A stretch of DNA of 23,040 nt from Fusobacteriota bacterium (lineage in GTDB: Bacteria; Fusobacteriota; Fusobacteriia; JAPLKR01): NCBI GenBank assembly GCA_026387965.1, contig JAPLKR010000055.1:1-23040 (forward strand). Reading direction: 5' to 3'. Below are positions 16,272 to 22,873 of this stretch, in pieces (the stretch's first letter is position 1; every line of letters starts with the position of its first letter). The notes below the pieces were generated by a model. It was not told where the DNA came from. It searched no databases and was given only the letters and a program-made list of their open reading frames with translations. A program made the translations under genes and the position numbers.

Positions 16272-17462
16272 ATGCTTTCAAAAGAGTTGATATTAAAGTT
16301 ATTTGATCTATTTAATATGAAAAGGTGGAATGATTACGTAACACCAGTACCACTGATGGAGATGGATAAGCAAGCCCATAAGATGATTATTGCCTATTTA
16401 ATTGCCAAAATTGAAGAGGAAGAGTTTGGACAAACTGTTGACTATGAAAAACTCATCGAAGGAGCAATTATTGAGACACTGCATCGTTCACTTCTCACAG
16501 ATTTAAGACCGAGTGTATCTTATCAATTAATGAAAGAAAAAAAACACGAGCTCAATATTTGGATAGTTAAACAATTAATGCCTCTTTTAGTGGAGAAAAG
16601 TATCTCAAAAGAGCGCGTAATGCAATATTTAGGGCAAGAGGAGTTCGCTACAAAAGAAAAAGAAATTCTTGCGAGTGCCCATTTTCTTTCGACACATTGG
16701 GAATTTCAAATTGTAGAAGCAACCAACCAATTTTCAACAAGGTTAAAATCGGCTAAAAAGGAGATAGATAGAAAATATATCGAATTTTCATCGATTCCAA
16801 GTGTAAAGAAAATCCTTCTTGATAGCAAGCTTATGGAATTTATAGGTATAACGGCAGAACTGCGTTTTCAAGAGAGATGGGCTCAAGCTATGAGGGTGCC
16901 AAAGACCAATGTACTCGGCCATATGTATTTTGTGGCAATGGAAAGTTTTTTTCTTTCAAAAAAGATGAATTTTTGTAAAAAACGAACGTATAATAATTTT
17001 TTTACTTCACTTTTTCATGATCTACCTGAAGTTATGGTGCGAGATATTGCGTCTCCTATTAAAGCGGGCATTGAAGGGCTAGAACATATCGTGAAAGAGC
17101 AAGAAAAACGTGAGATGGAAGAGAATATTTATCCACTGCTTCCCCCATATATGCTTCCAGAATTTAAATATTTTATTGAAGATGAATTTTCAAATCGTGC
17201 CATAATTAACGGCGAAGTGCAGAAAATGACACTTGCGGATTTAGAAAAAGCAGAGTATAACCTAGATAAATACTCCGTGGTAGATGGAAAACTCTTGAAA
17301 TGGTGTGATGATGTTTCAGCTTACCTTGAAGCAACCCTCTCAATTGAATATGGTATCACCTCTAAACAGTTAAGAATGGCTAAACAAAAGATAGAGCGAA
17401 AGTATGAAGCAGTTGTATACAAAACTGAAAAATTATCAGATTTTTTTGAACTTTTCGAATAA
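16272..17462 (+). CDS. HD-domain protein with C-terminal YfbR-like nucleotidase domain
   Basis: This 396-residue protein appears to have two helical HD-like halves. The N-terminal half has MDKQAHKMIIAYLIAK (His36) and a conserved ETLHRSLLTDLRPSVSYQ block. The C-terminal half matches YfbR-type HD phosphohydrolases, with RFQERWAQAMRVPKTN, His217 in LGHMYFVAMES, and the metal-binding LFHDLPEVMVRDIASPIK (His249-Asp250, second Asp258). YfbR enzymes remove phosphate from deoxynucleoside 5'-monophosphates. Its neighbour is an AMP nucleosidase remnant, so a role in nucleotide turnover is plausible but inferred. The ATG follows AAGGGGGTG. No gap against the family is evident. Confidence 0.75.
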   Translation: MLSKELILKLFDLFNMKRWNDYVTPVPLMEMDKQAHKMIIAYLIAKIEEEEFGQTVDYEKLIEGAIIETLHRSLLTDLRPSVSYQLMKEKKHELNIWIVKQLMPLLVEKSISKERVMQYLGQEEFATKEKEILASAHFLSTHWEFQIVEATNQFSTRLKSAKKEIDRKYIEFSSIPSVKKILLDSKLMEFIGITAELRFQERWAQAMRVPKTNVLGHMYFVAMESFFLSKKMNFCKKRTYNNFFTSLFHDLPEVMVRDIASPIKAGIEGLEHIVKEQEKREMEENIYPLLPPYMLPEFKYFIEDEFSNRAIINGEVQKMTLADLEKAEYNLDKYSVVDGKLLKWCDDVSAYLEATLSIEYGITSKQLRMAKQKIERKYEAVVYKTEKLSDFFELFE

Positions 17463-17479
17463 ATTAGGAGGAAGAATTT

Positions 17480-17962
17480 ATGGGATTTGATACTAAAGAA
17501 GCAATCGCAAAAAACTGGTTACCAAGATATACAGGAATGGAACTTAGTGAATTTGGAGAGTATATTTTACTTACTAACTTTCATCAATATCTCGATATGT
17601 TTTCAGAACGATTTGGTGTAGAAGTAAAAGGTAGAGGTAATCCGATGCAAGCTGCCACGAGCCAAAATGGCATTACCATGATAAATTTTGGCATGGGCTC
17701 AGCTAATGCGGCCACCATAATGGACCTTTTGGTGGCAATTCAACCTAAAGCGACTATTTTCTCGGTAGGCCATGTTAATAAAATTCCTAGAGGTGCATTG
17801 CTTCTTGTATCCGATGTTCCTATGATGGAAAATGGCATTAAAACGCGTGAATCAGATAAAAAAGTAAATAAAGAGTATGTGGATATGCACCTTCAAATAG
17901 GAATTGAAGCGATAACGGAGCTTAAAGTAAATAATGAGTTTATTAAGCACTATGTATATTGA
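17480..17962 (+). pseudogene. amn: AMP nucleosidase remnant with central catalytic region deleted in frame
   Basis: AMP nucleosidase splits AMP to adenine and ribose 5-phosphate. Both ends match the short (about 258-residue) form of the enzyme. The start NWLPRYTGMELSEFGEYILL runs to MINFGMGSANAATIMDLL, and the end runs from VNKIPRGALLLVSDVPM through GIKTRESDKKVN to the C terminus. At Ala91/Thr92 (17752/17753), about 95 residues are missing in frame: the family continues FLGKCGG..., then the substrate-binding centre and the catalytic MET motif (DMETAT). The remaining 160-residue frame is open but should be inactive. Strong RBS (AGGAGG) before the ATG. It is the last gene of the operon. It may be translated, but I treat it as a broken gene. 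Confidence 0.85.
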
Positions 17963-17965
17963 TTC

Positions 17966-18002
17966 AATAAAGCATTGTTGCGGACAATTGCATCGCTTTA
18001 TT
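17966..18002. terminator. Hairpin after the amn operon, weak terminator candidate
   Basis: AATAAAGC (17966-17973) pairs with GCTTTATT (17995-18002), with an inner ATTGT/ACAAT stem (17974-17978 and 17984-17988). It lies just after the amn stop but has no T-run on the + strand, so it may stabilise the 3' end rather than terminate. Confidence 0.35.
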
Positions 18003-18015
18003 AAAAACAAATAAT

Positions 18016-18044
18016 TTGAAAAACGTCGAAAGATATGTTAGTAT
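18016..18044 (+). promoter_or_regulatory. Promoter of a candidate small RNA
   Basis: The -35 is TTGAAA (18016-18021) and the -10 is TAGTAT (18039-18044), with a 17-base spacer. No gene starts downstream before a strong terminator at 18082, so this promoter would drive only a short RNA. Confidence 0.5.
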
Positions 18045-18050
18045 GACATT

Positions 18051-18113
18051 ACATCTTTACAGAGACTAATATAGTCTTATTGGGCAGGACATAGAGTCCT
18101 GCCCTTCTTTTTT
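18051..18113 (+). ncRNA. Candidate small non-coding RNA of about 63 nt
   Basis: Between a promoter (18016-18044) and a strong intrinsic terminator lies a stretch without a reading frame. It forms two hairpins: AGACTA/TAGTCT (18063-18068 and 18072-18077, three-base loop), then the GC-rich terminator stem. This is the classic layout of an independent sRNA gene. It is not part of the following FMN riboswitch, which has its own promoter at 18126. I do not recognise the RNA. It could also be an attenuated leader whose gene was lost. The expression is inferred. Confidence 0.45.
18082..18113 (+). terminator. Strong intrinsic terminator
   Basis: Perfect nine-bp GC-rich stem GGGCAGGAC (18082-18090) / GTCCTGCCC (18096-18104) with an ATAGA loop, followed by TTCTTTTTT. 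It ends the candidate small RNA and any read-through from the amn operon before the FMN riboswitch promoter. Confidence 0.88.
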
Positions 18114-18125
18114 AAAATTTTAGGG

Positions 18126-18154
18126 TTGACGAGAGTGTATAAATTTGTTAAGAT
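18126..18154 (+). promoter_or_regulatory. Promoter of the FMN riboswitch transcript
   Basis: The -35 is TTGACG (18126-18131) and the -10 is TAAGAT (18149-18154), with a 17-base spacer. It starts transcription just before the RFN aptamer at 18164. Confidence 0.75.
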
Positions 18155-18163
18155 GAACATGTT

Positions 18164-18283
18164 ACTTCAGGGCAGGGTGAAATTCCCGATCGGCGGTAGA
18201 GTCCGCGAGCATTTTGCATGAACTGGTGAGTTAGAGAAACTAATCATTCCAGTACCGACAGTTAGAGTCTGGATGAAAGAAGT
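18164..18283 (+). promoter_or_regulatory. FMN (RFN) riboswitch
   Basis: All RFN landmarks are present in order: the closing stem ACTTC (18164-18168) / GAAGT (18279-18283), CAGGGCAGGGTGAAATTCCC, GATCGGCGGTAGAGTCCGCGAGC, the AACTGGTGAG...ATTCCAGTACCGAC arms, and AGTCTGGATGAAAG. It is followed by a terminator hairpin before the transporter gene, indicating repression by FMN through premature termination. Confidence 0.96.
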
Positions 18284-18315
18284 GTATAGCTTTGCTATGT
18301 CAATTTTTATCTTTT

Positions 18316-18342
18316 AGTCTTGAAGAAATTCAAGACTTTTTT
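18316..18342 (+). terminator. Riboswitch expression-platform terminator
   Basis: The stem AGTCTTGAA (18316-18324) / TTCAAGACT (18329-18337) with a GAAA loop is followed by a T-run. It lies 33 bases after the FMN aptamer and directly before the RBS AAGGAG (18347-18352) of the transporter gene. Confidence 0.88.
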
Positions 18343-18356
18343 ATTTAAGGAGAAAA

Positions 18357-19265
18357 ATGGAAAAAAATCTATTTGGCAGTATTAGTATTATGATTTCAGC
18401 AGCCCTTTGGGGAGCTTCAGGAATTCTCTTTATTCCTCATCTATCTAATCTTTCGGCTTCATTTGCTTCACTGCTTCAAGGTATTCTTTCGCTACTTATT
18501 TTAACTGTTTTATTTTCAAACAAACTGCATAAGATTCTACGTGTAAGATGGAAAGATTTCTCGATTTTGCTTTTAATAGCTCTATTCGCGGGTTTTTTGG
18601 GAAGTGTTGCTATTGTTAAGGCACTTTTCTTGACTGGTTTTTCAGGACTTTCAATTGTTGTACTTCTTCAAAAATTGCAGCCTCTATTTGCTGTGCTTCT
18701 TGCTATGATTTTTTTGAAGGAGCGGCCCTCTAAAAAATATTTTATATGGTTTGCTATTGTTCTGATTTCTGGATATTTTTTGGCTTTTGGATGGCATATA
18801 CCGGAATTTAGCTTGAAAAATAAAATGCTTGTGGCTGATTCATTGTCTGTTTTTGCAGCCTTTTGCTTTGCGAGTAATACCGTGTTCGGAAGGTACCTTT
18901 CTCAAGAAATAGCCTTTGAAACCATTAGTTATTACCGCGCATTTTTGAGTACTATCATGATACTTGTATATTGTATGGTCTTACCCCATTCTTTTTTTTG
19001 GAGTGGCATAACCCTTACAAATATTAAGATATTACTACTGATCGTTTTTTTTGCAGGACCATTTACTCTACTACTTTATTACCACGCTTTAAAGTATGTG
19101 AAAGCATCTATTGCCACTCTGTGTGAACTTTCTATGCCTATTACGGCAGTGGTGTTAGATTATATAGTAAATCATGCCCACTATAGCTGTATACAATGGA
19201 CAAGTGCTATCATTATGGTCGTGGGATTATATTTTATTACACGAATTCAATTAAAAAGTCGATAG
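18357..19265 (+). CDS. impX: FMN-regulated riboflavin transporter, ImpX/RibN-like (EamA/DMT family)
   Basis: A 302-residue inner-membrane protein with about ten hydrophobic segments in two EamA repeats. The first opens with ISAALWGASGILFIP; the second begins near LSVFAAFCFASNTVFGRYLS. The signature VLLQKLQPLFAVLLAMIFLKERPSKK (end of the first repeat) and LCELSMPITAVVLDYIV (end of the second) are typical of drug/metabolite transporters. The substrate is inferred from the FMN riboswitch directly upstream. ImpX, a putative riboflavin transporter, was predicted on the same basis in Fusobacterium and Desulfitobacterium. The ATG follows AAGGAG at five bases. It is transcribed alone. Riboflavin biosynthesis genes are not in the window. 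Confidence 0.85.
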   Translation: MEKNLFGSISIMISAALWGASGILFIPHLSNLSASFASLLQGILSLLILTVLFSNKLHKILRVRWKDFSILLLIALFAGFLGSVAIVKALFLTGFSGLSIVVLLQKLQPLFAVLLAMIFLKERPSKKYFIWFAIVLISGYFLAFGWHIPEFSLKNKMLVADSLSVFAAFCFASNTVFGRYLSQEIAFETISYYRAFLSTIMILVYCMVLPHSFFWSGITLTNIKILLLIVFFAGPFTLLLYYHALKYVKASIATLCELSMPITAVVLDYIVNHAHYSCIQWTSAIIMVVGLYFITRIQLKSR

Positions 19266-19292
19266 ATGCTTTTCAAACTCTTAAAAATTTGA

Positions 19293-19298
19293 TATAAT
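19293..19298 (+). promoter_or_regulatory. -10 box of the tRNA-Ser promoter
   Basis: TATAAT at 19293-19298, ten bases before the mature tRNA. The matching -35 (TTTTCA at 19270-19275, spacer 17) is weak. Confidence 0.45.
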
Positions 19299-19307
19299 TA
19301 TAAAGTT

Positions 19308-19398
19308 GGAGAGATGTCCGAGCTGGTTTAAGGAGCACGCCTGGAAAGCGTGTATACAGGAAACTGTATCGGGGGTTCGAATCCCCCTTTCTCCGCCA
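19308..19398 (+). tRNA. tRNA-Ser (anticodon GGA)
   Basis: A 91-base class II tRNA with CCA encoded. The acceptor stem GGAGAGA pairs with TTTCTCC (one G-T pair) and G is the discriminator. The anticodon stem-loop CACGCCTGGAAAGCGTG reads anticodon GGA (serine UCC/UCU). A long variable arm (TATACAGGAAACTGTA) is typical of serine tRNAs, and the T-arm has GGGGGTTCGAATCCCCC. It decodes UCU and UCC. Confidence 0.97.
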
Positions 19399-19428
19399 TA
19401 AAAGTTATAATTTACATTTATATTTACA

Positions 19429-19458
19429 TAGACAAAAAGTTAAATTAAATGATATAAT
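19429..19458 (+). promoter_or_regulatory. Promoter of the DUF1904 gene
   Basis: The -35 is TAGACA (19429-19434) and the -10 is TATAAT (19453-19458), with an 18-base spacer. The leader to the ATG at 19494 is about 28 bases and contains a GGAGAGGAGAGG ribosome site. Confidence 0.5.
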
Positions 19459-19493
19459 ATATTAAATAGATCAACGACGGAGAGGAGAGGAAA

Positions 19494-19823
19494 ATGCCAC
19501 ATATTAGATTTAGAAAAATTGAAACGCATCATGTGAAAACGCTTAGTGAGACATTGCTCAAACCACTAGCCACTGAAATCAAGTGTGCAGATGATTGGCT
19601 TACTTTCGAACACATTCAATCAACAGGATTTTGTCATGGAAAGAGCCACGCTGGTAATCCTTTTGTAGAAGTCTTATGGTTTGAACGTGAAAAAGAAGTC
19701 AAAGATAATGTCGCAAAGCTGATTACAAATGAGATAAAAAAATTAATAGATTCAAAGGAAATTACCGTAATATTTGTGCCTCTTCAGGAGGTGAATTATT
19801 ATGAAAATGGAGAGCATTTTTAG
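19494..19823 (+). CDS. DUF1904 / tautomerase-like small protein
   Basis: A 109-residue protein that begins MPHIRFR, continues with LSETLLKPLATEIKC and a central FCHGKSHAGNPFVEVLWFERE, and ends with ITVIFVPLQEVNYYENGEHF. This matches the DUF1904 family, which shares the MIF/tautomerase fold. Proline directly after the initiator Met would become the N-terminal catalytic Pro used by tautomerases. The activity and substrate are unknown. It is a single-gene transcription unit with its own promoter and a strong terminator that begins inside the stop codon. Confidence 0.8.
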   Translation: MPHIRFRKIETHHVKTLSETLLKPLATEIKCADDWLTFEHIQSTGFCHGKSHAGNPFVEVLWFEREKEVKDNVAKLITNEIKKLIDSKEITVIFVPLQEVNYYENGEHF

Positions 19824-19850
19824 AGCCTAGTTTTCTAGGCTCTTTTTTTT
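19822..19850 (+). terminator. Intrinsic terminator after the DUF1904 gene
   Basis: Perfect stem AGAGCCTAG (19822-19830) / CTAGGCTCT (19835-19843) with a TTTT loop, followed by a run of eight T counted from 19843. Its 5' arm overlaps the stop codon. Confidence 0.92.
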
Positions 19851-20041
19851 AGAGTTTCAAGGAATATTGTTATGATGGTGTCACATTTTATCTTCTTCAT
19901 ATTATTCTTCTTAACTTAGTATAAGTACGAAGGAAATAATGGGCAAAAAAAGTCTTACTGATACCTAATTCAGGGGTTTCGGTCTCTCTCTTTGATAATT
20001 TTTAAAAATATAGATATCTCAAATAGAAAAGAGGTGAGTGA
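19851..20041 (+). other. Leader region of the corA-like gene, with possible nine-codon ORF
   Basis: These 191 bases have no confident promoter or known riboswitch; I looked for M-box features and found none. A tiny ORF at 19939-19968 (ATG GGC AAA AAA AGT CTT ACT GAT ACC TAA, encoding MGKKSLTDT) sits behind AAGGAAAT and could be a leader peptide. A short CTGA/TCAG stem overlaps its end. The ORF is seen; its translation is speculative. Confidence 0.3.
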
Positions 20042-21052
20042 ATGCAAATACTTCAATATTTCAAGCCAAAATCAATGATATATACTGGTGTACATAAGGA
20101 AGATAACACAAAGATTATCCATTACCAGTATGATTCTTCAAGTTATGAAATTTTAGACAGCATTGTTTCAACGAAATCGTGCAAGCACTACCTACAAGTT
20201 ATCGGATTGGCAAACGTAGAAAAAATTCAGGAAATATGCAATTATTATGCTATTGATCCTTTGATTAATGAGGATATCTTGAGCGTCAATCAACGAAACA
20301 AGTTTGAAGTTAAGGAAAATTACATTTTCGGTACTTTTTCTTTTTCATATTTAAATAGCAAGAAAATTAATGAAGATTACATAAGTATTGTGATGCTTGA
20401 AAATGTCATTTTGACATTTCATGAAACGACCCCTGTATATTTAGAACCGCTTAAGATATTGATACAAGATCATGAGGAAGTACGTGAGCGTTCCATCGAT
20501 TATTTGTTTTACCAGATACTTGATATCATAACCGACGGACATTTGGAAATTTATGATATCTTAGAGAGCAATGTAAATGAATTTGAAGAACTACTGCTTG
20601 AAACGAAAAATATGGAACAAGATGGTTTTTATCTGGTCCGTAAGCAGCTTTTAAAATTAAAAAATAACGTAACACCAGTCCATGAACAATTGGAAAAGCT
20701 TTTATTTAAGAAGCATGGACTGTTTAATCAGGAGAATGCGAATTATTTTGAAGACTTGAAGGATCATTTGAATCGATTAGATAGTAGGTTGAACCAATGC
20801 AACCAGCTGACAAGAAACCTTTTGGATCTGCATATGAACAATCAATCTACCAAAATAAATAGGATTATGTCAACGCTTACTCTCTTTTCTGCAATTTTTA
20901 TTCCGTTATCGTTTTTAACAGGCGTATTCGGTACGAATTTTGTTGATTTCGGAATTTTACAGTATCCGCACGCAGTTTTATATTTTGTGGGGTTATGTAT
21001 AACCATTGCAGTTTCAATGTTTCTGTTTTTCAAGAGTAGGAAGTGGTTTTAA
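20042..21052 (+). CDS. corA: CorA-family divalent metal transporter, GTN variant
   Basis: CorA proteins are pentameric inner-membrane channels for Mg2+ (some for Co2+, Ni2+ or Zn2+). This 336-residue protein has the long cytoplasmic domain (1-265, with the family helices around EDILSVNQRNKFEVKENYIF and the long stalk helix LLKLKNNVTPVHEQLEKLL). It ends with two membrane helices (about 275-296 and 308-329) and the basic tail FKSRKWF. The normally invariant GMN at the end of the first helix reads GTN here (residues 297-299, bases 20930-20938); ATG to ACG would be one transition. ZntB-type relatives use GIN, so altered ion preference is possible. A change of function, a natural subfamily, or a base error are all open. 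ATG follows AGAGGTG. Confidence 0.87.
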   Translation: MQILQYFKPKSMIYTGVHKEDNTKIIHYQYDSSSYEILDSIVSTKSCKHYLQVIGLANVEKIQEICNYYAIDPLINEDILSVNQRNKFEVKENYIFGTFSFSYLNSKKINEDYISIVMLENVILTFHETTPVYLEPLKILIQDHEEVRERSIDYLFYQILDIITDGHLEIYDILESNVNEFEELLLETKNMEQDGFYLVRKQLLKLKNNVTPVHEQLEKLLFKKHGLFNQENANYFEDLKDHLNRLDSRLNQCNQLTRNLLDLHMNNQSTKINRIMSTLTLFSAIFIPLSFLTGVFGTNFVDFGILQYPHAVLYFVGLCITIAVSMFLFFKSRKWF

Positions 21053-21200
21053 CCATTAAGTCTTCAACTCGCACTTTAAGTGAAGCATTTTTCAATATTA
21101 GTAAAACAACAATATTATACTGTACTTTATATAGATAATAACTAAAGAAAATATCTTGAAAAACTTTAGGGAATATCCATATTTTTTGAAATGGAGTAAA

Positions 21201-22571
21201 ATGAACGATTTAACAGTAGGGAGTATTAGAAAACATATTATTCAATTTGCCATTCCTGTTCTTGTAACAAATATGATTCAACTTGTGTATATATTGATTA
21301 ACCGTATTTGGGCAGGAAAAATTTTAGGAAATGATGCCATTGCCGTGGTCACCATAGCATCTGTCATCATATATGCAATGTTCTCTTTTTCAATAGGGCT
21401 TTCAATAGGTGTGAGTACTATTACCGGGCAGTATTTCGGAGCAAAAAAAATGGCTCGGGTAAAAAGAACAGTGGGCACTGCCTTTTTGCTAACGACGATA
21501 CTAGCTATCATTATGACTGTCGTCATACAGATTTTAAATAAACCTATACTTGAACTACTACAGACACCGCAATCTATTATGGCAACGACTCAAAGTTATA
21601 TGAATTGGATTAGCTATGGATTTATTTTTCTTTTTTTGCAACTTTTAATTACATTTCTATTTAGATCGATAGGAAATACAAAATACCCCCTTATTGCGTC
21701 AACCATCTCAATGGTTGTGAATGCGGCATTAGACCCTTTTTTAATGCTAGGAATTGGCCCGTTCCCCAAAATGGGTGTAGATGGCGCAGCGTTAGGTTTT
21801 GTCACAGCAAATTTTGTCGCATTTGCTATTGGTCTATATCTTTTGAAAAAGCATGGGAAGGTATTGGATATTTCGTGGAAAAGATTTTTCAAAATTGACC
21901 CACCAATGATTAAAGCGATACTGAAAATAGGAGCACCTACAGGATTTCAAAATGTAATTATTAGTTTAGGACTCACTATTGGGCAGTTTTTTATTGATAA
22001 GAGCGGAACAGATGCTGTAGCTGCCTATGGAGCAGTCTCAATGGTGGCTAATATTGTACTTTATTACTCCTGGAGCATCTCAGCAGCTATCTCAGCTATT
22101 ACAGCGCAAAATATTGGAGCAGAGAAGATCAAACGGGCGGTAAAAGCTCTAAGGCAAGGGTATGCACTGATGTTTTACTTTACCTTGATAGTGGTACTTA
22201 TTTCTATGATTAAACCAGAATGGTTATTGGTACTATTTTTAAAAGAAAATGGAAATCAAGCTTTTGAAATTGGAAAAATTGGACTAAGAAGTGTGTCCGT
22301 ATCATATTTATTTATGATCATGTTGATCTCTTATGATAGTTTTTATAATGGCGCAGGAGATACAATGGCAGCGATGATGATAACGATGATAACGCTTTTT
22401 GGAACATGGGTGATTCGTATTCCAATGATGTGGTATTTAGATAAATTTTACGGAGTAGAGGGAATATGGTTAGCGCTCGGACTCAGCAATATCGTTTCAG
22501 GAGTAGTTTCATTTTTCTATTTTAGGTCAGGTAGATGGAAAAACAAAAGTGTGATGAGGCAGAAAAATTAA
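21201..22571 (+). CDS. MATE family multidrug/sodium antiporter
   Basis: A 456-residue inner-membrane exporter with about 12 membrane helices in two homologous halves. Typical features are the opening DLTVGSIRKHIIQFAIPVLVTNMIQ (shown only in part here), the GQYFGAKKMARVKR loop after helix 3, RSIGNTKYPLI, NAALDPFLMLGIGPFPKMGVDGAA, and in the second half AQNIGAEKIKRAVKAL and SFYNGAGDTMAAMMI. It belongs to the NorM/DinF-type broad family; the substrate is unknown. The ATG at 21201 has GGAG just upstream and gives the usual MATE N terminus. The frame is open 15 codons earlier to a TTG (21156) without an RBS. No linked regulator is seen. Confidence 0.92.
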   Translation: MNDLTVGSIRKHIIQFAIPVLVTNMIQLVYILINRIWAGKILGNDAIAVVTIASVIIYAMFSFSIGLSIGVSTITGQYFGAKKMARVKRTVGTAFLLTTILAIIMTVVIQILNKPILELLQTPQSIMATTQSYMNWISYGFIFLFLQLLITFLFRSIGNTKYPLIASTISMVVNAALDPFLMLGIGPFPKMGVDGAALGFVTANFVAFAIGLYLLKKHGKVLDISWKRFFKIDPPMIKAILKIGAPTGFQNVIISLGLTIGQFFIDKSGTDAVAAYGAVSMVANIVLYYSWSISAAISAITAQNIGAEKIKRAVKALRQGYALMFYFTLIVVLISMIKPEWLLVLFLKENGNQAFEIGKIGLRSVSVSYLFMIMLISYDSFYNGAGDTMAAMMITMITLFGTWVIRIPMMWYLDKFYGVEGIWLALGLSNIVSGVVSFFYFRSGRWKNKSVMRQKN

Positions 22572-22596
22572 TTTGACATTAAAAATGGCAAATTAA
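22568..22596. terminator. Inverted repeat at the end of the MATE gene, weak terminator candidate
   Basis: TTAATTTG (22568-22575) / CAAATTAA (22589-22596) with a 13-base loop overlaps the stop codon. It is AT-only apart from one G-C pair and lacks a T-run, so termination would be weak. Confidence 0.25.
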
Positions 22597-22631
22597 ATTG
22601 CATTCGATATTAAAATAAATTAAAAAAACAA

Positions 22632-22660
22632 TTGACAAAATGTATAAAACTAAGTAAAAT
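22632..22660 (+). promoter_or_regulatory. Strong promoter of the small membrane protein gene
   Basis: The -35 is a consensus TTGACA (22632-22637) and the -10 is TAAAAT (22655-22660), with a 17-base spacer. Because the -10 ends at 22660, an ATG at 22661 cannot be the start; the real start must lie downstream. Confidence 0.8.
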
Positions 22661-22690
22661 ATGACATATATAAGACTGATTGGAGAAGTT

Positions 22691-22846
22691 ATGTCAATTA
22701 TGGAAGATTTTATGATCTTAATATGTGCAATATTAATTTTTGGTATACTTTATAAAGCATATAAAATACGAAAGAGTATAATGATGAGGGAAGATATTGA
22801 AGAAGAAGTATTAGAACGTGAAATGAATGGACGTAAGAAAAAGTAA
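22691..22846 (+). CDS. Small single-span membrane protein, 51 residues
   Basis: A hypothetical protein with one hydrophobic helix (about residues 7-22, MILICAILIFGILYKA) and a highly charged C-terminal tail (MREDIEEEVLEREMNGRKKK), probably cytoplasmic. I do not recognise a family. The start is set by the promoter: the frame is open to 22661, but transcription should begin near 22667. The ATG at 22691 has GGAGAAGTT directly upstream. It is a complete one-gene unit with a consensus-like promoter and a terminator whose stem includes the stop codon, which argues that it is a real, expressed gene. An IS30-type element starts just beyond it. Confidence 0.7.
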   Translation: MSIMEDFMILICAILIFGILYKAYKIRKSIMMREDIEEEVLEREMNGRKKK

Positions 22847-22865
22847 CCTGTGTTACTTTTTCTTA
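22834..22865 (+). terminator. Terminator-like hairpin at the end of the small membrane protein gene
   Basis: Perfect stem TAAGAAAAAGTAAC (22834-22847) / GTTACTTTTTCTTA (22852-22865) with a CTGT loop. The T-rich 3' arm and A-rich 5' arm make it usable in both directions. Confidence 0.75.
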
Positions 22866-22873
22866 TATAAGGT

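Noticed and set aside
19851-20041. M-box (Mg2+) riboswitch before the corA-like gene
   Set aside because: The conserved M-box segments are not present; only a tiny ORF and weak stems are seen.
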